Source of the DNA: SIG587 sp045649505
GTDB taxonomy: Bacteria > Bacillota > Clostridia > Oscillospirales > Acutalibacteraceae
Reading direction: 5' to 3'
Assembly: GCA_045649505.1 (NCBI GenBank)
Contig: JAZRQA010000061.1
Coordinates: 8,231 to 72,230, forward strand
DNA: 64,000 nucleotides
The translations under genes and the position numbers were made by a program. Every line of letters starts with the position of its first letter. Positions within the stretch are counted from its first letter, which is position 1. The notes below the pieces were generated by a model. It was not told where the DNA came from, did no database searches, and saw only the letters and a list, made by a program, of their open reading frames with translations. Below are positions 42,211 through 50,785 of this stretch, piece after piece.

Positions 42211-43278
42211 ATGTCTGATAAGGTACTTATGAAGGGCAATGAAGCCATTGCGGAAGCCGCTATTATTGCAGGCTGCCGACACTATTTCGGCTATCCCATT
42301 ACTCCCCAAACCGAAATCGCCGCATATATGGCAAAAAAAATGCCTAAAATAGGCGGAACATTTTTACAGGCAGAAAGTGAAATTGCCGCAATAAATATGG
42401 TCTACGGCGTTTCCTCTACGGGTAAACGCGTTATGACATCATCCTCAAGTCCGGGTATTGCGCTTAAGAGCGAGGGACTTTCCTATCTCGCAGGCGCAGA
42501 CCTTCCCGCACTTGTTGTAAATGTTCAGCGCGGCGGCCCCGGTCTTGGCGGTATTCAGCCCAGTCAGTCTGATTATTTTCAGGCTACCCGTGCAGGCGGT
42601 CACGGTGATTTCCGTATGATTGTTCTTGCCCCCGCATCCGTTCAGGAGATGGCAGAGCTTACCGTTAAGGGCTTTGAGCTTGCGGATACATACAGAATGA
42701 CTTCTATGATACTTGCTGACGGTACAATGGGTCAGATGATGGAGCCCGTTTCCCTTGACCTTGAGGTTGCTCCCGCTCCCGAAAAGCCTTGGGCTACTAC
42801 AGGCACCAAGGGGATACGCCCCCACAATATTGTAAATTCACTTTTCCTTGCTCCCGAAGAGCTTGAGAAGTTTAATTTTGACCGTTTTGAGCGTTATAAA
42901 TACATTGAAGAAAACGAAGCAATGTATGAGGAATATATGATGGAGGATGCCGAAATTTGCATAGCTGCCTTCGGTATTGCCGCCCGTGTTTCTAAAAACG
43001 CTATAAACGAGGCAAGAAAGCAGGGTATTAAGGTTGGTATGATTAGACCTATTACCCTTTGGCCCTTCCCTAACGCCCCATTTGAAAAAGCTGCAGATAA
43101 GGTAAATTCGATTATATGCGTTGAGCTTTCAATGGGTCAGATGATCGAGGATGTACGCCTTGCCACACACTGCAAGGTTGACGTAACCCTTTGCAACCGT
43201 GTAGGCGGTATGATACCCTCTCCCGAACAGGTGCTTGAGGCTATAAAAGTGGCGGCTAAAAACGGAGGTGCAAAATAA
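42211..43278 (+). CDS. vorB: 2-oxoacid:ferredoxin oxidoreductase alpha subunit (VorB/KorA type)
   Basis: The 355-residue protein is the pyrimidine-binding and domain II part of a four-subunit oxidoreductase. It has GNEAIAEAAIIAGCRHYFGYPITPQTEI, TSSSSPGIALKSEGLSYL and QRGGPGLGGIQPSQSDYFQA. The enzyme links a branched-chain 2-oxoacid and CoA to acyl-CoA, CO2 and reduced ferredoxin, and is reversible. VOR rather than KOR is favoured by the ilvE partner. The stop overlaps the next start. Confidence 0.9.
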   Translation: MSDKVLMKGNEAIAEAAIIAGCRHYFGYPITPQTEIAAYMAKKMPKIGGTFLQAESEIAAINMVYGVSSTGKRVMTSSSSPGIALKSEGLSYLAGADLPALVVNVQRGGPGLGGIQPSQSDYFQATRAGGHGDFRMIVLAPASVQEMAELTVKGFELADTYRMTSMILADGTMGQMMEPVSLDLEVAPAPEKPWATTGTKGIRPHNIVNSLFLAPEELEKFNFDRFERYKYIEENEAMYEEYMMEDAEICIAAFGIAARVSKNAINEARKQGIKVGMIRPITLWPFPNAPFEKAADKVNSIICVELSMGQMIEDVRLATHCKVDVTLCNRVGGMIPSPEQVLEAIKVAAKNGGAK

Positions 43279-44033
43279 TGGTAGTTTTTGATAAACCTAA
43301 GGCTTTAACAGATGTGCCTATGCACTACTGCCCCGGTTGCACACACGGTATTGTTCACCGCCTTGTTGCCGAGGTTATTGATGAGCTCCAAATTGAGGGC
43401 AAGACCATTGGTATTGCGCCTGTTGGTTGCTCTGTTATGGCTTATAACTATTTTAACTGTGATATGATTGAAGCAGCTCACGGACGCGCTCCTGCAGTTG
43501 CTACGGGCGTTAAGCGTTCCGACCCTGACAACCACATCGTGTTTACATATCAGGGTGACGGTGACCTTGCTTCAATCGGTATGGCTGAAACCGTGCATAG
43601 CGCGGCAAGAAACGAGAACATCACCGTTATATTCATTAACAACGCAATTTACGGTATGACAGGCGGTCAGATGGCACCTACCTCTCTGCCCGGTCAGGTT
43701 ACTCAAACCTCACCCTATGGCCGTGATGTAAAGCAATGCGGTTACCCCGTTAAGGTTTGCGAAATGCTTAGCGAGCTTGAGGGTCCCGAATATCTTGAGC
43801 GCGTTACCGTAAACAATGTTAAGAATATTAAAAACGCCAAGAAGGCTATAAAGAAGGCCTTCCAGAATCAGATAGACGGCAAGGGCTTCTCCCTTGTAGA
43901 GGTAGTTTCGACCTGTCCCACCAACTGGGGTATGACTCCGCAGAAGGCACTCAAATGGATAGATGACAATATGCTGCCCTACTATCCTTTGGGCGTTTAT
44001 AAAGACCGTTCTGCCCAAAAGGAGGAGAAATAA
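43278..44033 (+). CDS. vorA: 2-oxoacid:ferredoxin oxidoreductase beta subunit (TPP-binding)
   Basis: The 251-residue subunit binds thiamine diphosphate. The signature runs from TYQGDGDLASIG to the NNAIYGMTGGQ segment, with CPGCTHG near the N-terminus. It overlaps both neighbours (TAATG), which fits stoichiometric production with the alpha and gamma chains. Confidence 0.92.
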   Translation: MVVFDKPKALTDVPMHYCPGCTHGIVHRLVAEVIDELQIEGKTIGIAPVGCSVMAYNYFNCDMIEAAHGRAPAVATGVKRSDPDNHIVFTYQGDGDLASIGMAETVHSAARNENITVIFINNAIYGMTGGQMAPTSLPGQVTQTSPYGRDVKQCGYPVKVCEMLSELEGPEYLERVTVNNVKNIKNAKKAIKKAFQNQIDGKGFSLVEVVSTCPTNWGMTPQKALKWIDDNMLPYYPLGVYKDRSAQKEEK

Positions 44034-44572
44034 TGAGTACCAAAAATTTTCTGTTTTCCGGTTTCGGTGGTCAGGGTATTCTCTTTGCAGGTAAGTTCCT
44101 TGCCTACAAGGGTCTGTATGAAGGTAAAAATGTAAGCTGGCTGCCCTCCTACGGCCCCGAAATGCGCGGCGGTACCGCAAGCTGCTCGGTTATTGTAAGC
44201 GAAGAAGCAGTTGGCTCGCCGATAGTATCAAACCCCGATATTCTGGTTGCAATGAATCTGCCCAGCCTTGATAAATTTGAAAATGATATTGTATCAGGCG
44301 GTCTTGTGTTTGCCGATTCCGCTCTTATTGAGCGCAAGGTAAACCGTGACGATATTACCGCTTATTACATTCCTGCAACCCGTCTTGCAGGTGAAAACGG
44401 TATGCCCACGCTTGCTAATATGATTATTATGGGCAAGATTTTAAAGGTGCTCGGCGAGTATGATGAGGAAAGCCTTAAAGCTACAATGGCAAAGGTTATC
44501 CCCCCGAAGCACGCAGATATGCTTGAAGTAAACCTTAAGGCACTTAAAATCGGTGCCAATTATGAGGAGTAA
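44033..44572 (+). CDS. vorC: 2-oxoacid:ferredoxin oxidoreductase gamma subunit
   Basis: The 179-residue subunit shows the gamma-domain opening FSGFGGQGILFAGKFLA and SYGPEMRGGTASCSVIVS, the CoA-contacting region in this superfamily. It completes the four-chain enzyme and lies five bases before ilvE. Confidence 0.92.
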   Translation: MSTKNFLFSGFGGQGILFAGKFLAYKGLYEGKNVSWLPSYGPEMRGGTASCSVIVSEEAVGSPIVSNPDILVAMNLPSLDKFENDIVSGGLVFADSALIERKVNRDDITAYYIPATRLAGENGMPTLANMIIMGKILKVLGEYDEESLKATMAKVIPPKHADMLEVNLKALKIGANYEE

Positions 44573-44577
44573 TTAAA

Positions 44578-45639
44578 ATGGAAATTTCTATTACAAAAAC
44601 AACTGCGCCCAAGGTTAAGCCCGAGGCTTCAACCCTTGGTTTTGGTAAATTCTTTACCGACCATATGTTTATGATGGACTTCTCCCGCGAGGAAGGTTGG
44701 CACGATGCAAGAATTATCCCCTTTGCCAACATCTCTTTGCACCCTGCCTCCACCGTACTACACTACGGCTCCGAAATATTTGAGGGCTTAAAAGCCTACC
44801 GTCGCGCAGACGGCAAGGTTCAATTGTTCAGACCTATGGAAAACATCCGCAGAATGAACAACTCTGCTGACAGACTTTGTCTGCCTCAGATTCCTGAGGA
44901 TATGGCCCTTGAGGTATTAACTAAATTTGTAGAGCTTGAGCAGGATTGGACGCCCAGCGCAGAGGGTACCTCCCTCTATCTTCGTCCCTTTATGTTCGGC
45001 AATGACGAATCCCTCGGTGTTCACGCCGTTCATAACGCAACCTTTGTTATAATAGCTTCCCCTGTTGGCAGCTATTATAAAGAGGGTATAAACCCTGTCA
45101 AGATTATGATTGAGGATGAGGATGTCCGTGCGGTACGCGGCGGTACAGGTTATGCCAAATGCGGCGGTAACTATGCCGCATCCAACCGTGCAGGTGAGCG
45201 TGCCGAGCAAAAGGGTTATTCTCAGGTGCTCTGGCTTGACGGTGTTGAGCGTAAATATATTGAGGAGGTTGGCGCCATGAACGTTATGTTCAAAATCGGC
45301 GGCGAGGTTATCACTCCTATGCTTTCAGGCTCCATTCTCCCCGGTATTACAAGAAAGTCCTGTATTGAGGTTCTTAAAAAGGCGGGCTACACCGTAAGCG
45401 AGCGACTGCTCAGCATTGATGAGCTTGCCGCCGCTATGGAAAACGGTACCCTTGAGGAGGCATGGGGTTGCGGTACTGCCGCAGTTGTTTCCCCCATTGG
45501 CGAGCTTTGCTACAAGGATAAGAAATACACCGTTAATAACGGTGAGATAGGCAAGGTTACCCAGATGCTTTACGATACCTTGACAGGTATTCAGTGGGGT
45601 AAAATTGAGGACACATTTAATTGGACCTACGAGATATAA
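44578..45639 (+). CDS. ilvE: Branched-chain amino acid aminotransferase
   Basis: The 353-residue fold IV PLP enzyme is of the group II BCAT kind. The Schiff-base Lys sits in YAKCGGNYAAS, with EEVGAMNVMFKI and LSGSILPGITRKS as substrate and cofactor loops. It interconverts Val, Leu or Ile with their 2-oxoacids, which are also the substrates of VOR encoded upstream. It ends T-box unit 2 in front of a strong terminator. Confidence 0.95.
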   Translation: MEISITKTTAPKVKPEASTLGFGKFFTDHMFMMDFSREEGWHDARIIPFANISLHPASTVLHYGSEIFEGLKAYRRADGKVQLFRPMENIRRMNNSADRLCLPQIPEDMALEVLTKFVELEQDWTPSAEGTSLYLRPFMFGNDESLGVHAVHNATFVIIASPVGSYYKEGINPVKIMIEDEDVRAVRGGTGYAKCGGNYAASNRAGERAEQKGYSQVLWLDGVERKYIEEVGAMNVMFKIGGEVITPMLSGSILPGITRKSCIEVLKKAGYTVSERLLSIDELAAAMENGTLEEAWGCGTAAVVSPIGELCYKDKKYTVNNGEIGKVTQMLYDTLTGIQWGKIEDTFNWTYEI

Positions 45640-45643
45640 TCTT

Positions 45644-45680
45644 AAAACCCTTTTGTTTGCGCAAAAGGGTTTTTCTTTTA
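45644..45680 (+). terminator. Terminator of T-box unit 2
   Basis: AAAACCCTTTTG (45644-45655) and CAAAAGGGTTTT (45662-45673) form a 12-bp stem before more T residues. Confidence 0.92.
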
Positions 45681-45688
45681 AAAAGATG

Positions 45689-45717
45689 TTGACAAATAAT
45701 TTCACTTATGATATAAT
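45689..45717 (+). promoter_or_regulatory. Promoter of T-box unit 3
   Basis: TTGACA at 45689-45694 and TATAAT at 45712-45717 are spaced by 17 bp. Confidence 0.92.
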
Positions 45718-45724
45718 ACATAAA

Positions 45725-45999
45725 AATTTTTGAAATGCTATGAAGGAATTATTTTTGATTCTCCCCTTCCTTTCAGAGAGCTGCTGTTTGGTGCAAGGCG
45801 GTAGGAAGCGAACCGAAAAGTCTCATTCCGGAGCAGAGCGGCTGAAAATTAAGTTAAGCTGCTACGGTTTGCCCCGTTATCTTGGCAGAAGGCTTGTTAG
45901 AGCCTTAGTGAGTGACCGTGTTATACGGTAATCAGGGTGGTACCGCGAATTATTATTCGTCCCTGAGGTTGGATGTCCCGGCCTCAGGGACTTTTTATG
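45725..45999 (+). promoter_or_regulatory. T-box leader riboswitch 3 (probable Leu specifier)
   Basis: Within the 396-base gap, stem I contains CTTCCT/AGGAAG, CAGAGAGCTGCT and GGTGCAA. The T-box AGGGTGGTACCGCGAA lies at 45934-45949, and the terminator GTCCCTGAGG/CCTCAGGGAC is at 45959-45991 followed by TTTTT. Helices ATTTTT/AAAAGT and GGAA/TTCC frame CTCA in the specifier loop, which gives Leu codon CUC followed by A. This reading fits the LeuA-like gene that follows. Small open frames inside are not coding. Confidence 0.92.
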
Positions 46000-46035
46000 T
46001 GGTAAAAAAATTAGCGCGAAAGGTCGAAGAAAGAA

Positions 46036-47415
46036 ATGCAAAAAATCAAAATTATTGACAACACTCTTGCAAGAGAAAACGGCACTTTTTCTTTTAAGGA
46101 AAAAATTGAGATTGCCCGTCAGCTTGAAAAATTAAATGTCGACACCATTGAACTTAGCGAAATTGAGAATGAGCACACCGATATTCTTCTTGTGCGCACC
46201 CTTTCTTCATTTGTTAAAAACAGTACCGTTTCGGTTGGAGCAGGCTCCGATGCAAAGAGTATTGAAAACGCCGCAGCTGCTCTTAGCGGCACTAATAATC
46301 CTTGTATCCGAATTGAGCTTCCCCTCTCCACTGTCGGTATGGAATATATCAGTCGCAAAAAGGCGCCTAAGATGCTCGAATGGATTAGCGAGTGCGTTAC
46401 CGCCGCTAAGAAGAAGTGCAGCGAGGTTGAATTTTGCGCGGTAGACGCTACACGCGCCGATAAGGATTTTTTAATTACAGCCATTGACACTGCCGCCAAG
46501 GCGGGTGCAACAAGAATTTGTATTTGTGACAGCACAGGAAATATGATGCCTGATGATTTTGCCGCCTTTGCCAGCGAGGTTAAGGCAACTACAAATCTAC
46601 CTGTAGGTGTAAAATGTAACAACAAAAACGGTCTTGCCGTTGCTCAGGCAATTCTCAGCGCAAGGCAGGGTATTGAATATGTTAAGGCGCAGGTAGGCTG
46701 TGAGGGTGTTGATCTTGAAATCTTTTCCGATATGGTTAAAAACTGCGGAAATGACTACGGCTTTTACTGCGATATAAAAACCACCGAGCTTCACAGGATA
46801 ATTAATCAGATTAAGTGGATTAGTGAAAATGCAAAAAGTGATAATTCGGCAATGCGCGTAGGCACAATTGAAGAATGGGGTATTCATCTTGATGCAAAGG
46901 ATGATATTGCCGCCGTTACCGCCGCCTCTAAAAAGCTTGGTTATGACCTTTCGGAGGAGGACTGTGCCAAGGTTTACGAAGAATTTTGCCGTGTTGCCGA
47001 TAAAAAAGATGTAGGCGCTAAAGAGCTTGAAGCCATTATAGCAAGCGTTGCTTTGCAGGTGCCCGCCACCTATAAGCTTATAAACTATGTTGTAAACAGC
47101 GGTAATATTATTTCTACAAGCGCACAGCTTACCTTAGAAAAGGACGGCAAGGAAATTCAGGGTGTACAGATGGGTGACGGTCCTATTGATGCCGCATTTA
47201 AAGCTATTGAGGGCATTATTGGCTGTCATTTTGAGCTTGATGATTTCCAAATTCAGTCGGTTACCGAGGGTAAGCAGGCACTTGGCAGTGCCATTGTTAA
47301 ACTGCGTTCAAGCGGAAAGCTTTACTGCGGCAACGGTATCTCTACTGATATTATAGGAGCAAGTATTCGCGCATATATAAGCGCCGTTAATAAGATTGTT
47401 TACGAGGAGGCGTAA
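46036..47415 (+). CDS. LeuA-like protein lacking catalytic and metal residues
   Basis: The 459-residue protein is homologous to 2-isopropylmalate synthase along its length. An N-terminal DRE-TIM barrel (about 1-270) is followed by a linker and a LeuA dimerisation or leucine-binding domain (about 345-455, with GVQMGDGPIDAAFKAIEGI and GNGISTDIIGASIRAYI). Where synthases read TLRDG, this has TLARE (10-14); HxHDD is KCNNK (193-197); and the Asn-bearing NGIGERAGN is GCEGVDLEI. Arg, Asp, both His and the Asn are therefore all changed. It is unlikely to be a functional isopropylmalate synthase. A regulatory or scaffolding role, sensing leucine through the kept domain, is an inference. Confidence 0.82.
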   Translation: MQKIKIIDNTLARENGTFSFKEKIEIARQLEKLNVDTIELSEIENEHTDILLVRTLSSFVKNSTVSVGAGSDAKSIENAAAALSGTNNPCIRIELPLSTVGMEYISRKKAPKMLEWISECVTAAKKKCSEVEFCAVDATRADKDFLITAIDTAAKAGATRICICDSTGNMMPDDFAAFASEVKATTNLPVGVKCNNKNGLAVAQAILSARQGIEYVKAQVGCEGVDLEIFSDMVKNCGNDYGFYCDIKTTELHRIINQIKWISENAKSDNSAMRVGTIEEWGIHLDAKDDIAAVTAASKKLGYDLSEEDCAKVYEEFCRVADKKDVGAKELEAIIASVALQVPATYKLINYVVNSGNIISTSAQLTLEKDGKEIQGVQMGDGPIDAAFKAIEGIIGCHFELDDFQIQSVTEGKQALGSAIVKLRSSGKLYCGNGISTDIIGASIRAYISAVNKIVYEEA

Positions 47416-47417
47416 AA

Positions 47418-49925
47418 ATGAAATTTTCCTTTTCAACAAAGGGTTGGCACGAAAGCACATTTGATGATTTCTGCCGTGTAGCACAGGAGCTGAAATTTGA
47501 AGGCATTGAGCTGCACAACATTTATAACCGCCTCTTTACCGATAGGGACGGTGCTTTCCACGACTATACCGCCGCGGCTACTGTCCGCCGTCTTTATGAA
47601 CGCAAGCTGACTCTTCCCTGTATTGACACCGTATGTAATATTGCCCGCGACGATATTGATTCCTGTTTAAAAGAAATCGGTGCCTGTGCTCAAATTGCAA
47701 AAAATCTTCACATCCCCTGCATTCGTTTAAAGGCAACCGCTAATATCGGCGACCAAGATGCTACGCAACACCTTTGCGCAATTATAGAGAAGGCTCTACC
47801 CGAGGCAACCGATTTAGGTATTACCCTTTTACTTGAAACATCGGGTCTTTTTGCCGATACCAAGGCACTGCGTGTTATACTTGACAGCTTTGCAAGTGAT
47901 AATTTAGCCGCTCTGTGGAATTTATCTGCCGCGTATTTTGAATTTGGAGAGGACGCCGACACCGTTATTAAGAACCTTGGTGCCTATGTACGCCATGTTC
48001 ATTTCAGCGATGCGATAAAATCAGATGATGAGATAACCTACTGTCTTGCAGGCGAGGGCACGCTTCCCATAAAGGAAATGATGCTTGCTCTACGCTCGGT
48101 GAACTATGATGGCTTTATCTCCCTTGTTTGGGACCCTACATGGTGCAGTGAACTCGACGATATGGAGATAATTTTCTCACAGTTTGTTAACTTTATGAAA
48201 CAGTTTGCCGATACCTCCAGGAATGAGTCCACCCTTTATTACAACAGGGCGCATACGGGTAAGTATGTATGGAAAAAGGACCTGCTGATTGACGCCACCT
48301 TTTCACAGGTGCTTGACCGTATGGTTGAGGAATTCCCCGACCAATATTGCTTTAAATACACAACCCTTGACTATACCCGTACCTATAGCGAGTTCAGAGA
48401 TGACGTTGACACCTTCGCCCGCGCTCTTATCAGTATGGGTGTTAAGGCGGGTAGCAAGGTTGCAGTTTGGGCGAGCAACGTACCGCAGTGGTATATTGCT
48501 TTTTGGGCAACCACAAAAATAGGCGCGATACTGGTTACCGTAAACACCGCCTATAAAATCCACGAGGCTGAATATCTGTTAAAGCAGTCTGATACACACA
48601 CTCTGATTATGACGCAGGGTGCTAAGGACACCGATTACGGTAAAATAATAGCACGACTGTGCCCCGAACTTGAAAATTTAAAGGCGGGACAGTCACTGCA
48701 CAGCAAAAAACTGCCCTTCCTGCGCAATGTTATAACAGTTGGATTTAGGCAAAGAGGCTGTATGACCTGGAGCGAAGCTGTTGCCCGTTCTTCGCAGGTG
48801 CCTGCCTCCGAGGTCTACCGTATGGCGGCCACCGTGGATAAGGACGATGTATGCAATATGCAGTACACATCGGGAACCACGGGATTCCCAAAGGGTGTTA
48901 TGCTCACCCATTATAATGTTGTTAATAACGGCAAATATATCGGCGACCATATGGACCTTTCCACAGCCGACCGTATGATGATACAGGTGCCAATGTTCCA
49001 CTGCTTCGGTATGGTACTTTCTATGACCGCAAGTATGACCCACGGTACAACAATGTATCCCCTGCCCTATTTCTCACCAGGGCCCGCGCTTTCCTGTGTG
49101 CACAATGAGCATATCACCGCCTTTAACGGTGTTCCCACTATGTTTATTGCAATGATGCAGCACGCCGATTTTGCAAAAACCGATTTTTCGCATATGCGTG
49201 TTGGTATTATGGCAGGCTCAAACTGCCCTGCAGACCTTATGAAAAAGGCCACGCAGGTTATGAATATGACCGAAATCGTATCGGTTTACGGTCAGACCGA
49301 GGCTAGTCCGGGTTGCACTATGAGTAGCTACTACGATTCTCTTGAGGTGCGTACCGAAACTGTCGGAAGCGCTTTTGCCAATGTTGAGTGTAAGATAGTC
49401 GACCCCGAAACGGGCGAGGACTGCGATGTTGGTGTAACGGGTGAATTTGTCGCCAGGGGCTACAATATCATGAAGGGATATTACAAAATGCCCACCGCTA
49501 CTGCCGAGGCTATTGATAAGGACGGTTGGCTCCATACAGGTGACCTTGCCTGTAAAACGGCTGAGGGAAACTATCTTATTACAGGCAGACTTAAGGATAT
49601 GATAATCCGCGGCGGCGAAAATATTTATCCTAAGGAGATAGAGGAGTTTATCTACACCAATAATAAGGTAAGCGACGTTCAGGTTATAGGCGTTCCCGAC
49701 GAGCAGTACGGCGAGGAGATAATGGCGTGTATTATCCTTAAAAAGGGCGAAAGTATGACCGAGCAAGAGATGAGGGCATATATCTCCGCCAATATGGCAA
49801 GGCACAAGGTGCCACGATATATTCAATTTATGGATAGTTTTCCGATGAATGCCGCAGGAAAGATTTTAAAATACAAAATGCGCGAGGATGCCGCACAGCG
49901 TTTAGGATTGAAGGCAGATAAATAA
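47418..49925 (+). CDS. TIM-barrel (AP endonuclease 2-like) fused to acyl-CoA synthetase
   Basis: The 835-residue fusion begins with a xylose-isomerase-like TIM barrel (about 1-270; FEGIELHNIYNR, LLLETSG, RHVHFSDAI). It continues with a complete FadD-like AMP-forming acyl-CoA synthetase (about 285-835) with QYTSGTTGFPKGVMLTH, VYGQTEASPG, LHTGDLACK, GRLKDMIIRGGENIYPKEIEE and AAGKILKYKM. The barrel is divergent at metal positions: LWNLSAAY stands where many members have LWD and His. It follows the LeuA-like gene by two bases and overlaps the amidohydrolase start, so the three products likely act together. The substrate is unknown. Confidence 0.85.
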   Translation: MKFSFSTKGWHESTFDDFCRVAQELKFEGIELHNIYNRLFTDRDGAFHDYTAAATVRRLYERKLTLPCIDTVCNIARDDIDSCLKEIGACAQIAKNLHIPCIRLKATANIGDQDATQHLCAIIEKALPEATDLGITLLLETSGLFADTKALRVILDSFASDNLAALWNLSAAYFEFGEDADTVIKNLGAYVRHVHFSDAIKSDDEITYCLAGEGTLPIKEMMLALRSVNYDGFISLVWDPTWCSELDDMEIIFSQFVNFMKQFADTSRNESTLYYNRAHTGKYVWKKDLLIDATFSQVLDRMVEEFPDQYCFKYTTLDYTRTYSEFRDDVDTFARALISMGVKAGSKVAVWASNVPQWYIAFWATTKIGAILVTVNTAYKIHEAEYLLKQSDTHTLIMTQGAKDTDYGKIIARLCPELENLKAGQSLHSKKLPFLRNVITVGFRQRGCMTWSEAVARSSQVPASEVYRMAATVDKDDVCNMQYTSGTTGFPKGVMLTHYNVVNNGKYIGDHMDLSTADRMMIQVPMFHCFGMVLSMTASMTHGTTMYPLPYFSPGPALSCVHNEHITAFNGVPTMFIAMMQHADFAKTDFSHMRVGIMAGSNCPADLMKKATQVMNMTEIVSVYGQTEASPGCTMSSYYDSLEVRTETVGSAFANVECKIVDPETGEDCDVGVTGEFVARGYNIMKGYYKMPTATAEAIDKDGWLHTGDLACKTAEGNYLITGRLKDMIIRGGENIYPKEIEEFIYTNNKVSDVQVIGVPDEQYGEEIMACIILKKGESMTEQEMRAYISANMARHKVPRYIQFMDSFPMNAAGKILKYKMREDAAQRLGLKADK

Positions 49926-50737
49926 TGGTACAGGACAAATATTTTGTTATAGATGCTCACTGCCATATTTATCCCCAAAAGATAGTGGAAAAGGCAGTAG
50001 CAGGTACCGATAACTTTTATGGTGTTAAGTCGGAATGCTACGGTACCTATACCGATTTAATAAACTGCGGCGCCGCGTGCGGGATTGACCTCTTTATAGT
50101 TCAGTCGGTTGCCACAACGCCGAAGCAGGTGCAAAGCATAAACGACTTCATTGCCGAGAGTGTTGCACAACATCCCCACAGGCTCACCGGTCTTGGTACC
50201 CTTCACCCCGATAGCGAGGATATTGCGGGGGATGCGAAGCATATTCTTTCCCTTGGTCTTCACGGGGTAAAGATTCACCCAGACATTCAGCGTTTTGCTT
50301 TGGATGATGAAAAATGTCTTGAAATGTATAGAGTTTGTGAGGAGTACGCTCTGCCTATGCTTATTCACACAGGGGATAACCGCTATGATTTTTCTAATCC
50401 CAACCGTCTTATCCCCGTACTTCGCGCCTTCCCCCGTTTAACGGTGGTGGGCGCCCACTTTGGCGGATTTTCGGTGTGGCAGGAAGCGGCAGAAAAGCTT
50501 TACAAGATAGATAACTTTTTTGTTGATTGCTCCTCTACCTTTCCCTTTATCGGTGTGGATGCCGCAAGGCCTCTTGTAAGCAAATTTACCCCTGATAAAA
50601 TTCTTTTCGGCACCGATTATCCTATGTGGGCACCCGATAAGGAGATTAAACGCTTTTTATCCCTTAATTTAAGTGAAAAAGACAACCAAAAAATATTCAG
50701 TGAAAATGCTAAAAAGGTGTATAGGCTCGATTTTTAA
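49925..50737 (+). CDS. Amidohydrolase-family metal-dependent hydrolase
   Basis: The 270-residue TIM-barrel protein has the amidohydrolase_2 residues: DAHCHIYP (HxH), HGVKIHPD, MLIHTGD, GAHFGG and FGTDYPMW (late Asp). Family members hydrolyse or decarboxylate small acids. It shares TAATG with the ligase fusion upstream and ends T-box unit 3. A second, distinct member lies at 59679-60470. The substrate cannot be assigned. Confidence 0.88.
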   Translation: MVQDKYFVIDAHCHIYPQKIVEKAVAGTDNFYGVKSECYGTYTDLINCGAACGIDLFIVQSVATTPKQVQSINDFIAESVAQHPHRLTGLGTLHPDSEDIAGDAKHILSLGLHGVKIHPDIQRFALDDEKCLEMYRVCEEYALPMLIHTGDNRYDFSNPNRLIPVLRAFPRLTVVGAHFGGFSVWQEAAEKLYKIDNFFVDCSSTFPFIGVDAARPLVSKFTPDKILFGTDYPMWAPDKEIKRFLSLNLSEKDNQKIFSENAKKVYRLDF

Positions 50738-50743
50738 AGAAAA

Positions 50744-50785
50744 AGCAGTGCATTATGAACGATTTCATAATGCACTGTTTTTTTA
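50744..50785. terminator. Bidirectional terminator between T-box unit 3 and the GH2 gene
   Basis: CAGTGCATTATGA (50746-50758) and TCATAATGCACTG (50765-50777) form a 13-bp perfect stem with A and T runs at its two sides. Confidence 0.92.

Noticed and set aside
45740..45931. Small open frame (63 codons) inside T-box leader 3
   Set aside because: It lies wholly within stem I and the antiterminator region, and its codons follow the RNA structure. It is a by-product of the leader.
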